Shown piece by piece: positions 27,557-36,641 of a stretch of 64,000 nt of DNA. Under the pieces are notes generated by a model. The model did not search any database, had not been told where the DNA came from, and worked only from the letters and a program-made list of their open reading frames with translations. This DNA comes from Alphaproteobacteria bacterium (GTDB lineage: Bacteria; Pseudomonadota; Alphaproteobacteria; Rhizobiales; Beijerinckiaceae), in NCBI GenBank assembly GCA_016869595.1, contig VGDT01000003.1:32266-96265 (forward strand), read 5' to 3'. The number at the start of each line of letters is the position of its first letter. Within the stretch, counting starts at the first letter, position 1. The position numbers and the translations under genes are program-made.

Positions 27557-27907
27557 ATGAAAATGTCCGACGACGCCAACGCCCGCATCAAGAATGAAAT
27601 TGAATCCTCCGACGTCGTGCTCTTCATGAAGGGCACGCCGCAGGCGCCGCAATGCGGCTTCTCCATGCAGGTGGTGCAAATCCTCAACCACCTCGGCGTG
27701 CCTTACAAGGCGATCAACGTGCTCGCCGACGGCGTCATACGCGAAGGCATCAAAGCCTATTCCAATTGGCCGACGATCCCGCAGCTTTACGTGAAGAATG
27801 AATTCATTGGCGGCTGCGACATCACGAAGGAAATGTTCCAGAGCGGCGAGCTTGTCGCTTTGTTGGACAAGGAAGGCGTGCCCCATGCGCAGATCGGAAA
27901 GGCTTAA
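27557..27907 (+). CDS. grxD: Monothiol glutaredoxin (Grx4 type)
   Basis: 116 aa; ATG at 27563 is an alternative start. Monothiol active site in the variant Q-C-G-F-S (family C-G-F-S), preceded by F-M-K-G-T-P-Q-A-P and followed by S-N-W-P-T-I-P-Q-L-Y-V and F-I-G-G-C-D-I, the glutathione-binding loops. Carries [2Fe-2S] clusters with glutathione for Fe-S assembly and iron signalling with BolA. Followed by an intrinsic terminator, so the purL-bolA-grxD unit ends here. Confidence 0.95.
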   Translation: MKMSDDANARIKNEIESSDVVLFMKGTPQAPQCGFSMQVVQILNHLGVPYKAINVLADGVIREGIKAYSNWPTIPQLYVKNEFIGGCDITKEMFQSGELVALLDKEGVPHAQIGKA

Positions 27908-27936
27908 GCCTTTCCGTCGACAGGTTACACGATTGC

Positions 27937-27972
27937 TGCGCGTCGCTTTAAAATGAGCGACGCGCATTTTTT
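27937..27972 (+). terminator. Intrinsic terminator after grxD
   Basis: 11-bp perfect stem TGCGCGTCGCT / AGCGACGCGCA with an 8-nt loop, followed by six T. It lies 30 bp after the grxD stop. Confidence 0.92.
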
Positions 27973-28046
27973 ATGGATTTGATCGTTCTGCAAGCGCATA
28001 TGCAGCGTCGAGGAACATTCCCAAGCGCGGTTCAGAAAGTGGCGCC

Positions 28047-29039
28047 ATGGCCCCGCCCATCGCTCTGACACAAGGCGACCCTTCAGGGATTGGGCCGGAA
28101 CTCGCGCTCATGGCCTATGTCGCGCATCACTCATGCGATCTGCCGCCCTTCTTCCTGCTCAGCGATCCCGCGTTTATCGCACGCACTGCGGCCAATCTCG
28201 CGCTCGAGATTCAGATAGAGACTACGACGGCGGCGCACGCGGGCGACATATTCTCCCGCGCGCTGCCTGTCGTGGATACAGGCTCTAATGTCGTTGGCGT
28301 TCCCGGCAGTCCCGATCCTGCCGACGCCCCTTCAACGCTGAGCTCGATCGAGCGCGCGGTCGAATGCGTCGCCAAGGGCGAAGCGCGCGCCGTCGTCACT
28401 AATCCGATCGCAAAATCGATTCTGTATAAGGCCGGCTTCAAGCATCCTGGACACACTGAATTTTTGGCCGAGCTCGCGCATCGCCATTATGGCGGCGACT
28501 ATGGCGCGGTGATGATGTTGTGGTCGCAAGAACTCGCGGTCGTTCCGCTTACCATTCACATTCCGCTCGGTGATGTCGCCAAACAACTGACGCGCGAATT
28601 AATCATTGAGACAGGCGAGATCGTCGCGCATGATCTCGCCGCACGCTTTCACATTGCCAAGCCGCGCCTCGCCTTCGCAGGACTCAATCCTCATGCGGGC
28701 GAAGACGGCGCCATCGGTCGTGAGGAGATCGACGTCATCGCGCCGGCGATCATGGAATTACGGGCGCGTGGCGTCATTGCGTCTGGACCTTTTCCCGCCG
28801 ATACGATGTTCCACAAAGCCGCTCGCGCAAAATACGACGTGGCGCTATGTCCGACGCATGATCAGGCGCTGATCCCGATCAAGACGCTTGCTTTCGAGCG
28901 CGGGGTCAATGTCACGCTCGGTCTTCCCTTCGTGCGCACGTCGCCTGACCATGGCACAGCGTTTGATATCGCCGGCAAAGGCGTCGCCGATCCGACGAGT
29001 CTGATCGAAGCGATCAAACTTGCAGGACGCACGACGTAA
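28047..29039 (+). CDS. pdxA: 4-hydroxythreonine-4-phosphate dehydrogenase
   Basis: 330 aa. NAD-dependent enzyme of the DXP-dependent pyridoxal phosphate pathway. N-terminal T-Q-G-D-P-S-G-I-G-P-E-L (about 8-19), metal-binding H-P-G-H-T-E-F-L, L-N-P-H-A-G-E-D-G, and Y-D-V-A-L-C-P-T-H-D-Q-A with the catalytic histidines. rsmA starts at the base after its stop, the classic pdxA-rsmA pair. Confidence 0.95.
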   Translation: MAPPIALTQGDPSGIGPELALMAYVAHHSCDLPPFFLLSDPAFIARTAANLALEIQIETTTAAHAGDIFSRALPVVDTGSNVVGVPGSPDPADAPSTLSSIERAVECVAKGEARAVVTNPIAKSILYKAGFKHPGHTEFLAELAHRHYGGDYGAVMMLWSQELAVVPLTIHIPLGDVAKQLTRELIIETGEIVAHDLAARFHIAKPRLAFAGLNPHAGEDGAIGREEIDVIAPAIMELRARGVIASGPFPADTMFHKAARAKYDVALCPTHDQALIPIKTLAFERGVNVTLGLPFVRTSPDHGTAFDIAGKGVADPTSLIEAIKLAGRTT

Positions 29040-29993
29040 GTGAGCGACTCGCTGCCGCCTCTGCGAGACGTCGTCGCCCGCTACGGACTCGACGCAAAGA
29101 AATCGCTCGGACAGAATTTTCTGTTCGATCTCAATCTCACTGCACGCATTGCTCGCGCTGCAGGGCCGTTCGATAACACGATCGTGGTTGAAATCGGTCC
29201 CGGGCCTGGGGGATTGACGCGCGCCCTGCTCGAGCAAGGCGCGCGCGTCATCGCGGTCGAACGCGATTCTCGTTGTCTAGCGGCGCTCGAAGAGATTGCG
29301 GCGCATTATCCCGGCAGGCTGACGATCGTCGAAGGCGACGCGCTAGAGATGGATGTTGCCGCGATCGTGCGGACTCACGCGCCTGTCATTCCCGACGCTC
29401 GTGAAACGAGCGATCGGGAATCCAGCGCCTCAGCGATGAGACCCGACATGGATTCCCGATCAGACCTTCGGTCTGTCGGGAATGACAGGTGTGGCGTCGC
29501 TCGTATCTGCGCCAATCTTCCTTACAACGTCGCCACAGCGCTGCTGACGAAATGGATCGAGGCGGAGCCCTGGCCCTCGGTCTTCGATCGCTATGTGTTG
29601 ATGTTTCAAAAAGAGGTCGCGCAGCGGATCGTCGCGACGCCAAAGGAGCGCGCCGATTATGGTCGGCTCGCGGTGCTTTGCGGCTGGCGAACGAAGGCGC
29701 GCATTCTTTTCGACGTGTCGCCGGCAGCTTTTACGCCGCCGCCGAAAGTGACCTCTTCCGTCGTCGAGCTTACGCCCAATCCCAATCCGCTTGAATGCGA
29801 TCCCCGCGCCTTGTCGCGCGTCACGCAGGCCGCCTTCGGACAACGCCGCAAAATGTTGCGGCAGAGTTTGAAGTCGCTCGGCGTCGACGCTTCAGCGCTC
29901 CTTGCAGCGGCTGGAATAGAGGAGACGAAGCGCGCGGAAGAAATCGACGTCGCCGGTTTTGTCGCGCTCGCCAACGCGCTTTCAGCTCAATGA
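29040..29993 (+). CDS. rsmA: 16S rRNA dimethyladenosine transferase, with a 36-residue in-frame insertion
   Basis: 317 aa, GTG start directly after pdxA. Dimethylates A1518/A1519 of 16S rRNA. F-L-F-D and [10 protein letters not shown] (SAM motif I, about 51-60), V-E-R-D (motif II), E-G-D-A-L (motif III, 98-102) and N-L-P-Y-N (catalytic motif IV, 159-163). Most homologues are about 270-285 aa; the excess sits between motifs III and IV, where residues 115-150 are encoded exactly by a 108-bp palindromic repeat. All catalytic motifs are intact and the frame is kept, so the enzyme may still work. Its end overlaps the broken DUF488 gene. Confidence 0.93.
   Translation: MSDSLPPLRDVVARYGLDAKKSLGQNFLFDLNLTARIARAAGPFDNTIVVEIGPGPGGLTRALLEQGARVIAVERDSRCLAALEEIAAHYPGRLTIVEGDALEMDVAAIVRTHAPVIPDARETSDRESSASAMRPDMDSRSDLRSVGNDRCGVARICANLPYNVATALLTKWIEAEPWPSVFDRYVLMFQKEVAQRIVATPKERADYGRLAVLCGWRTKARILFDVSPAAFTPPPKVTSSVVELTPNPNPLECDPRALSRVTQAAFGQRRKMLRQSLKSLGVDASALLAAAGIEETKRAEEIDVAGFVALANALSAQ
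29382..29489. repeat. Palindromic repeat, copy 2, inserted in frame within rsmA
   Basis: 108 bp (36 codons) with perfect 15-bp terminal inverted repeats CCTGTCATTCCCGAC / GTCGGGAATGACAGG. Each half holds its own hairpin (GCTCG-TGAAA-CGAGC and CAGACC-TTC-GGTCTG) and an inner arm GGGAATCCA / TGGATTCCC. The architecture is the same as the intergenic copy at 10027-10130. It is translated as residues 115-150 of RsmA. Confidence 0.92.
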
Positions 29994-30346
29994 CGTTTGC
30001 GCAAATAATCGCGCAGCACGACCGCGTTGTTCATGGCCTCATCATGCGCCGCGTAAAGCAGCGTGACGTGATATTTACGAGCAAGAACGCGGATCGCGTC
30101 GATTTGCTGCTGCGACTCGGGCGCGGCAAGTTCGGCGCGATAGCGCTTCTCAAATTCTTTCTAACGCTCGGGCTTATGGCCGAACCAGCGCCGCAGCGCA
30201 TCGCTCGGCGCGACATCTTTCGCCCAAAGATCGATGTGCGCATTGTTTTTGCTTAGGCCGCGGGGCCAAAGACGATCGACGAGAACGCGCGTTCCATCTT
30301 CCGCCTTCGCGGACTCATAAACGCGTTTGAGAGCGATAGCCGCCAT
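29987..30346 (-). pseudogene. DUF488 (YeaO-like) protein gene interrupted by an in-frame amber codon
   Basis: Read through, the frame gives 119 codons with a good DUF488 pattern: L-K-R-V-Y-E near the N-terminus, [29 protein letters not shown], then after the stop F-E-K-R-Y-R-A-E-L, V-T-L-L-Y-A-A-H-D and a C-terminal L-R-D-Y-L. A TAG at codon 62 (30161-30163) stops translation at 61 aa, where relatives usually have Trp, so a single TGG to TAG change is the simplest cause. The rest of the frame is undamaged, so the mutation is recent or a sequencing error. Function of the family unknown. Confidence 0.85.
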
Positions 30347-30377
30347 GTGGAGAACATAGCGCGCTAAATGCGAAGAA

Positions 30378-31019
30378 CTATTCGCTTAAAAGCTTGGCGA
30401 CGAATTGTTCGATTTCCTTGTCGCGCCTTGGCCGTCGCTGTCGCTCGGCGCGCAGGATGGCGATAAGATCTTCAAAGGCGCGCTGCAGATCGTCGTTGAT
30501 GATCACGTAATCGTAGTCCTTCCAGCGCGCGATCTCTTTTCGTGCATTCTCCAGCCGTCGCTCTATCGCGTCCCGCGAATCTTCAGCGCGGCGCTCCAAT
30601 CGCGCGCGCAATTCGTCCATCGACGGCGGCAGGATGAAGACGGTGACGGCGTCAGGGCCCATCTTCTCGCGTACCTGGCGCGTGCCCTGATAGTCGATGT
30701 CGAAGAGACAATCGCGGCCTTGCGCAAGGATATCTTCGACGGGCGCGCGCGGGGTGCCGTAGAAATTGCCGTGAACCTCAGCCCATTCCAAAAGCTCGCC
30801 GGCGTCGCGCATGGCGGTGAAGCGACGTTCGGAGATGAAGCTGTAATGGATGCCGTCGACTTCGCTCGAGCGGCGCGCGCGCGTCGTCACAGAAATCGAC
30901 AACGTCAAATCGAGATCGCGATCCTGCAACAGCATTCGCGTCAGAGTCGTCTTCCCCGCGCCCGAGGGCGAGGAAAGGATTAGGACAATGCCGCGGCGGC
31001 TGGATTGGATCGGAGGCAT
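30378..31019 (-). CDS. gmk: Guanylate kinase
   Basis: 213 aa. Phosphorylates GMP to GDP with ATP. P-loop [11 protein letters not shown] (about 16-26), GMP-binding S-V-T-T-R-A-R-R and Y-x-F-I-S, and [10 protein letters not shown]. yicC is 84 bp upstream on the same strand with a heptamer-rich inverted repeat in between. Part of the conserved fab-mltG-yicC-gmk order. Confidence 0.96.
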   Translation of the reverse strand: MPPIQSSRRGIVLILSSPSGAGKTTLTRMLLQDRDLDLTLSISVTTRARRSSEVDGIHYSFISERRFTAMRDAGELLEWAEVHGNFYGTPRAPVEDILAQGRDCLFDIDYQGTRQVREKMGPDAVTVFILPPSMDELRARLERRAEDSRDAIERRLENARKEIARWKDYDYVIINDDLQRAFEDLIAILRAERQRRPRRDKEIEQFVAKLLSE

Positions 31020-31032
31020 GTTTTTCGAGAGA

Positions 31033-31108
31033 GAGTAGCGAATAGCGAATAGTGAGTAGTGAGTAGCGGCCCTTGTGTCTACTCACTACTCACTACTCAC
31101 CACTCACT
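31033..31108. repeat. Heptamer-based inverted repeat between yicC and gmk
   Basis: Short direct units GAGTAGC/GAATAGC/GTGAGTA are followed by their mirror. The core is a perfect 16-bp inverted repeat AGTGAGTAGTGAGTAG (31051-31066) / CTACTCACTACTCACT (31079-31094) with a 12-nt loop. It fills the yicC-gmk gap and could act as a processing or attenuation hairpin. Confidence 0.85.
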
Positions 31109-32006
31109 CGATATTTTGCGCCTGCTCGCGCAGCTGCTCGACCTCGATCTTGAGGTCAAGCCCAATCGCCGTGAGCCCGGCGTCGTTCGATTTGGCGCAG
31201 AGCGTATTGGTCTCCCGGCCGAGCTCCTGCGCGAGGAAATCCAGGCGGCGGCCGACCGGCCCGCCCGCTGTAAGAAGTTTGGAGGCGCTCTCGACATGCG
31301 CCTTCAACCGGTCGAGCTCCTCGCGAATATCGGTCCGAACCGCAAGCAGCGCCGCCTCCTGATGCAGCCGCACTGAATCGAATCCTTCGGCATTCTCCAG
31401 GAGTCGCGCGAGTTGCTGCTTCAGCCGCGCACGAATCGCTTCGGGCTGACGCGCCGGGGCCGCGTCGGCCTGCGCGGCGAGGATTGATATGCGATCGAGC
31501 CGTTGACGCAGAACCGTTGCAAGAGCGCCGCCTTCCGCTTTGCGCGCTGCGATCAGCGCGTCGAGCGCTTCGTCCAGCGATGCAAGAATTTGCGACTCGA
31601 TTTCCGCGCGCTCGGTCTCCGAGAGCTCCGGCTCGACGATCTCAACCACCCCGCGCACGGCGAGAAGACCATCGAGCGTGGCGGGTCCCACATTGGACGG
31701 CGGCAGTTTGGAAAGCCCGGCGAGAAGCGCTTCGAGAGCGGCGCGGTTCAGACGAGCGACCTGGCTTTCGTCTTCGCGTTTCGCGGCGAGATTGGCGAAG
31801 ACCGCTCCGCGCGCCAGCCGTGCGGCGATTTTTTCCCGCGCTTTGATTTCCACGGAGTCGAAATCAGGCGGCGTGCGCAGACGCAGATCGAGTCCCTTGG
31901 CGTTGACGCTTTTGAGTTCCCACGCATAGCGGAAAGAACCGACGGCGCTCTGGATGCGGGCGAATCCCGTCATGCTGAGAATGCTTGCTTGTTTGAGAAT
32001 GGTCAT
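31104..32006 (-). CDS. YicC family endoribonuclease
   Basis: 300 aa. Starts I-L-S-M-T-G-F-A-R (residues 9-17), the usual YicC N-terminus, then W-E-L-K-S-V-N-A-K-G-L-D-L-R-L-R, and ends with the DUF1732 block A-L-L-A-V-R-T-D-I-R-E-E-L-D-R-L-K-A-H and G-R-R-L-D-F-L-A-Q-E-L-G-R-E. YicC proteins are RNases that promote RNA turnover in E. coli. In related genomes the gene lies between mltG and gmk, as here. Confidence 0.93.
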   Translation of the reverse strand: MTILKQASILSMTGFARIQSAVGSFRYAWELKSVNAKGLDLRLRTPPDFDSVEIKAREKIAARLARGAVFANLAAKREDESQVARLNRAALEALLAGLSKLPPSNVGPATLDGLLAVRGVVEIVEPELSETERAEIESQILASLDEALDALIAARKAEGGALATVLRQRLDRISILAAQADAAPARQPEAIRARLKQQLARLLENAEGFDSVRLHQEAALLAVRTDIREELDRLKAHVESASKLLTAGGPVGRRLDFLAQELGRETNTLCAKSNDAGLTAIGLDLKIEVEQLREQAQNIE

Positions 32007-32081
32007 TTGCTGCGGCGGGTCCGAGAGGACGAATTGGCGTGCGGCTTGCCCGCGACGCGCTTCACTATCGCCGCGTCGGCG

Positions 32082-34604
32082 TTACCGCAAATCGGCAGTC
32101 GAAGGGACCGTCTTTGCTGAGGTGAGATCCCAGCTCTTGTCACGCAGCGGGTCGAGCGGCGTGCCTTCCGAGGCGTCGAAGGCGCGTGGACGAAGGGGTC
32201 GACCGCCAGCCGGGGCCAATGCCGTGGCCTCTGACGGCGGCGCGGCTTCCTGAGCGGCTCTTTGAGCGAGCGGTTCGCCGGGAAGCTCGTCGGAGCCCGC
32301 AGCAAGTCCAAGGCGCGCTGCGCGCGCTTTCTGCTCGGCGCGCTGCGCAGGCGGAATAGGATATGCCGCCATGTCGGAGCCGGCGTCAGGCTGCGCCTGC
32401 GGACTTTGGCGCGAGACGGTTGTCGTCGTCATATCCGGATTGAGCCGCTCCTCCTCTTCATCGGGGGGCGGCGGGCGGCGGGCGAGGAGCGATGGATCAA
32501 ACAATCGCTGGGCGCGCGGCTGCGTAGTTTCGTCGGTAAAGAACGGGCGCGCAGATCTCAAAGCGACGAATTCCGCCGTTAGAATTTGCGTACGGTCGCC
32601 ATGGCCGCCGAGAAGGAAATCGGCTTCGGCATAACCGAATTTGCCGAGGCGGTGGGTCGGACCGTCATCGGGCGCCATGGTTCGGCCCGGCGGATAATCT
32701 TCGTGACTCTCCGCGACATTGACGAGACGTCCAATGGGGGCCTGCGTGCGTTTTTCGGGTTTTGGCGTGGCCGGCGCGGGGACGCCCGGCGTCGCGCGAT
32801 CAATCGTTTCGTCGTTCTTTTCCTTCTCCAGTCGCCGCCAGTTCTGGACGTTGCGCGAATGCTGATCGAGGGATTCGGAGAAGACATGGCCGCCCGTGCC
32901 GTCAGCGACGAAATAGAGGTCGCGAGTCGGGGCGGGGTGCGCTGCGGCTTCGAGCGACGCGCGGCCCGGATTGGCGATCGGCCCCGGGGGCAGACCGTCG
33001 ATGGCGTAGGTGTTGTAGGGCGTCCATTTGTCGATCTCGGCGCGCATGATCGGGCGTCCAAGCGTCGCCTTGCCGGCGACGAGTCCGTAGATGATCGTCG
33101 GATCGGACTGAAGACGCATGCCCTTGCGCAGCCGGTTGAGGAAGACCGCGGCGACGTGCGGCCGCTCTTCGCTTTTTCCGGTCTCTTTTTCGACGATCGA
33201 GGCCAGCGTCACCAGTTCGTAAGGCGTGCGCAAAGGCAGATCGGGCGCGCGCTTCGCCCAGATTGCTTCGAGCGTCTTGCGCTGATCTTCCTGCATCTTC
33301 GCAATGAGACGCGCCCGCGGATAGTTGCGGGGGAATTTATAGGTCTCGGGTAGCAAAGCGCCTTCCTTGGGAAGGTCGTTGATGTCGCCCACGAGCAGAT
33401 CAGCCTCTTTCAACTTCTGCACGATCTGCTCCGAGGTCAGACCTTCCGGAATCGTCACGCTATGCATGATCTGACGGCCGGAGGCGATCTGATTGATCAC
33501 ATCGCGCAGGCTGATGTTTTTCTTGAAGCCATATTCGCCGGGTTTCAGTTTTCCGAGCTTGCCTTCGAGAAGCAGGCCGAGCTGCATGAGCGTTGGACTA
33601 GCGATGACCCCTTCGCGCTGGAGCTGAGAAATGATCTCAAGCAAGTCGCTGCGCGGCGGGATATAGACGACCTTGTCGGCTAGGAGCGGGCCCGGCTCCT
33701 TCAGCTTATGCGTTGCGGCGATGAGGCCGAAGACGCCGGCGACAAGCGCCACGAGCACGAAACTCAAGAAGCCGCTCGCCACCGAAAGCGTGCCTTCGCG
33801 GCGCTTTATTCGCTTTTTCGGCGGCGGCGCGGGCGCGGCCTGCGGCCGTTGGACCTGTTTGGCGCTTTGCGGGGTCGCGCGTCGTTCAAAAATGCTCGCG
33901 CCCGCGGGAGCGACGGTAGGCGGCGCCGTGGCGGGCGCTTCTGGCGGCGGCTTGACGGAGGGCGCTTCAGCCGCAGGCGCGGATGGCGACGCCGCCGTCT
34001 CAGGCTGAGGAGAAGGCGTTATTGGCTCCGCAGGCGCCGGAGCAGGTTTTGGCGGCGGAGCGTATATCCTCGCCGCCGCCGGCGCCTCTTCCTTTGGCGG
34101 CGGATTCGCGCGGAAGGGTGAAGGCGTCGTCGGCGTTGCGGAAGATGGCGGCGCGTAGCTTGGCCTCGATGGAGGCGGAACCTCCGCGGGCTTCACGGAG
34201 GAAGTTTCGGCCGGCTTCACGGCTGCAGAGGCGATGTCAGCGCCTGGCGTGACGGGAGCTTTGGGCGGCTCGGCGGGCTTGGCTGTGGGGGGCGGCGGGC
34301 TTGGCCATCTTGGCGCAGGCGTGGCCGCCAGGGGTTTGACGGGTCGCGCCAGCGGCGTGCTTCCAGACTCCGGCGCAGGCGGAGCCGCTAAAGGTTTTGC
34401 CGAGGGCGTCGGAGCGATATCTGCAGCTTCGCCCTGCGGCGCAGCGGAGCCTTCTGCCGAGGCGCTTTGCGGGGAGGCTGGGGCGGCGGCGGTGTCGTTA
34501 GGCGACGCGACCGTTTCCGCCTTTTCCGCGGCGGGATCGGCCGGCGGCGTCACGCCAGCATCTGCTTTTTTTTCGGGCGCGCCTTTTTCGTCCGCTTCGC
34601 TCAT
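32082..34604 (-). CDS. mltG: Endolytic transglycosylase MltG with long N- and C-terminal extensions
   Basis: 840 aa from the ATG at 34604, more than twice the usual 340-400. Cleaves nascent glycan strands and sets their length. Residues 1-270 are a cytoplasmic Pro/Ala/Glu-rich low-complexity region ending K-K-R-I-K-R-R-E; one membrane helix at about 275-297; then a LysM-like and YceG domain with G-E-Y-G-F, L-P-E-T-Y-K-F-P and the catalytic glutamate in L-A-S-I-V-E-K-E-T (Glu472), ending near 590. The last 240 residues are an additional polar region without clear family. It lies between yicC and fabF, its usual place. Confidence 0.92.
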   Translation of the reverse strand: MSEADEKGAPEKKADAGVTPPADPAAEKAETVASPNDTAAAPASPQSASAEGSAAPQGEAADIAPTPSAKPLAAPPAPESGSTPLARPVKPLAATPAPRWPSPPPPTAKPAEPPKAPVTPGADIASAAVKPAETSSVKPAEVPPPSRPSYAPPSSATPTTPSPFRANPPPKEEAPAAARIYAPPPKPAPAPAEPITPSPQPETAASPSAPAAEAPSVKPPPEAPATAPPTVAPAGASIFERRATPQSAKQVQRPQAAPAPPPKKRIKRREGTLSVASGFLSFVLVALVAGVFGLIAATHKLKEPGPLLADKVVYIPPRSDLLEIISQLQREGVIASPTLMQLGLLLEGKLGKLKPGEYGFKKNISLRDVINQIASGRQIMHSVTIPEGLTSEQIVQKLKEADLLVGDINDLPKEGALLPETYKFPRNYPRARLIAKMQEDQRKTLEAIWAKRAPDLPLRTPYELVTLASIVEKETGKSEERPHVAAVFLNRLRKGMRLQSDPTIIYGLVAGKATLGRPIMRAEIDKWTPYNTYAIDGLPPGPIANPGRASLEAAAHPAPTRDLYFVADGTGGHVFSESLDQHSRNVQNWRRLEKEKNDETIDRATPGVPAPATPKPEKRTQAPIGRLVNVAESHEDYPPGRTMAPDDGPTHRLGKFGYAEADFLLGGHGDRTQILTAEFVALRSARPFFTDETTQPRAQRLFDPSLLARRPPPPDEEEERLNPDMTTTTVSRQSPQAQPDAGSDMAAYPIPPAQRAEQKARAARLGLAAGSDELPGEPLAQRAAQEAAPPSEATALAPAGGRPLRPRAFDASEGTPLDPLRDKSWDLTSAKTVPSTADLR

Positions 34605-34745
34605 CGCAATACGCCCACTACAAAGCTGAAGATGTCGCGCGGCCAACTAGCGCCGAGGACTTACACTATGCCTCATTGTGGCGAATTCAGGAACGCCCGG
34701 TCCGGCCAGCGATTCCTCAAAATGAGCTGACCGACTTTAGAGCGA

Positions 34746-36008
34746 TCAGGAGGCGCGGCGAAACAGCAGCGAGGCGTTCGTGCCGCCAAAGCCGAAGGAA
34801 TTCGACAGCGCGATATTGATTTCCTTTTCGCGCGCTTTGTGCGGCACGAGATCAATCGACGTTTCGACCGACGGATTGTCGAGGTTGCGAGTCGGCGGCG
34901 CGACATTGGCCTGCATCGCGAGGATCGAATAGATCGCCTCGACCGCGCCGGCGGCGCCGAGCAGATGACCGATCGCAGATTTCGTCGAGGACATGGCGAG
35001 TTTGGCTTCGACATTGCCGAGAAGACGTTCAACGGCCTTCAGTTCAATCTCGTCGCCGAGCGGCGTCGACGTGCCATGCGCGTTCACATAATCGATGTCC
35101 GCCACTGAAATGTTGGCGCGCTTCAGCGCGGCCTTCATGCAGCGATAGGCGCCGTCGCCATCGGGCGTCGGCGCGGTGATGTGATAGGCGTCGCCTGACA
35201 TGCCGTAGCCGATGAGCTCGGCATAGATTTTCGCGCCGCGCGCCTTCGCGTGCTCATACTCTTCGAGCACGACGCAGCCGGCGCCTTCGCCAAGCACAAA
35301 TCCGTCGCGATCCTTGTCGTAAGGCCGCGAGGCGGCTTCGGGACGATCGTTGAAACCGGTCGAAAGCGCTCGGCACGCGGCGAAGCCGGCGACGCCAATG
35401 CGATTGACAGGCGATTCGGCGCCGCCCGCGACCATCACGTCGGCGTCGCCCATCGCGATGATGCGGCCCGCGTCGCCGATGGCGTGCGTGCCGGTCGCGC
35501 AAGCCGTCACCACCGCATGGTTCGGTCCTTTGAGGCCATGCATGATCGAGACATAGCCCGCCGCGAGATTGATGATTCTGCCCGAGACGAAGAAGGGCGA
35601 CACGCGACGCGGTCCCTTCTCCCTCAAGGTGACGGAGGTTTCGTAAATGCCGCCCAGTCCGCCGATGCCGGAGCCGATCAGAACGCCGGTCGCCTCCTGC
35701 TTTTCCGGCGTGTCGGCAACCCAACCGGCGTCGTTTAAGGCCTGCGTCGCAGCGCTCGCGCCATAGATGATGAAGTCATCGACCTTGCGCTGCTCTTTGG
35801 GATCGAACCAGTGGTCAGGATTGAACGTGCCGTTCGAGCCATCGCCTCGCGGCACGACCGCAGCGATCTGACAGGCGAGGTCGGAGACTTCGAATGTATC
35901 GATACGCTTGAAGCCGCATTCGCCGGCGGCTAGACGGCGCCAGTTCGTCTCTACGCCGCAGCCCAAAGGAGATACGACGCCAAGACCGGTGACGACCACC
36001 CTGCGCAT
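34746..36008 (-). CDS. fabF: Beta-ketoacyl-ACP synthase II
   Basis: 420 aa. Condenses malonyl-ACP with acyl-ACP in fatty acid elongation. Active-site Cys in T-A-C-A-T-G-T-H-A-I-G (about 168-178), first His in N-A-H-G-T-S-T-P-L-G-D, second in S-T-K-S-A-I-G-H-L-L-G-A-A-G, and the F-G-F-G-G-T-N-A-S C-terminus. Downstream of acpP by about 94 bp in the fab cluster. Confidence 0.96.
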   Translation of the reverse strand: MRRVVVTGLGVVSPLGCGVETNWRRLAAGECGFKRIDTFEVSDLACQIAAVVPRGDGSNGTFNPDHWFDPKEQRKVDDFIIYGASAATQALNDAGWVADTPEKQEATGVLIGSGIGGLGGIYETSVTLREKGPRRVSPFFVSGRIINLAAGYVSIMHGLKGPNHAVVTACATGTHAIGDAGRIIAMGDADVMVAGGAESPVNRIGVAGFAACRALSTGFNDRPEAASRPYDKDRDGFVLGEGAGCVVLEEYEHAKARGAKIYAELIGYGMSGDAYHITAPTPDGDGAYRCMKAALKRANISVADIDYVNAHGTSTPLGDEIELKAVERLLGNVEAKLAMSSTKSAIGHLLGAAGAVEAIYSILAMQANVAPPTRNLDNPSVETSIDLVPHKAREKEINIALSNSFGFGGTNASLLFRRAS

Positions 36009-36102
36009 GGCTCAACTCTCATACTTTTTGTCGTTGTCGAAATAGCGATGGCGGCGAAGCCTCGCGAGAGGTTCGCCGCGCGCTTGGATCTTTTTTAGTC
36101 CG

Positions 36103-36342
36103 TCAGGCGGCCTTCGCCTTTTCCAGGAACTTCACGGCGTCGCCGACAGTGAGGATCGTCTCGGCGGCGTCGTCCGGAATCTCGACGCCGAATTCTTCTT
36201 CGAAAGCCATCACGAGTTCGACGGTATCAAGCGAATCGGCTCCCAGATCGTCGATGAAATTGGCTTTGTCGACGACCTTGTCGGCTTCGACGCCGAGGTG
36301 CTCGACAACAATCTTTTTCACGCGCTCGGCGACATCGCTCAT
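36103..36342 (-). CDS. acpP: Acyl carrier protein
   Basis: 79 aa from the ATG at 36342; the track's longer ORF adds 29 residues with no ACP similarity. The phosphopantetheine serine is in [10 protein letters not shown] (about 36-45). Acidic four-helix protein that carries growing acyl chains between FabD, FabF and FabG. Confidence 0.97.
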   Translation of the reverse strand: MSDVAERVKKIVVEHLGVEADKVVDKANFIDDLGADSLDTVELVMAFEEEFGVEIPDDAAETILTVGDAVKFLEKAKAA

Positions 36343-36641
36343 CTTCTTTGATCCCTGTCTGCATTTGGCGCTTACTCGCGCCGTGTGACGACTTGAAGCA
36401 GGCCGGCTGGCGCGCTCCGCAATCGCCATTCATCCCTTTAACTTGCAATCGCTCGCCGACCGCCCTGATATGCGCAAGACGCATAGCGGCTTGCGCCCCG
36501 GGTTGAAATCGCGGCGACGCCGCCCCTCAGCGGCGAGGCTCTGGTAGCATACTTCCCCAAGCATGGCGAGAGGCGCGCCGCGCTCCCCGCGGACGCGGCG
36601 AAAGGTCGCCGCAGACGCGTTCCGCGCAGCGTTGGTCCTTG

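Noticed and set aside
31033-31108. Possible CRISPR array
   Set aside because: The short repeated units have no spacers and form one inverted repeat; there are no cas genes.
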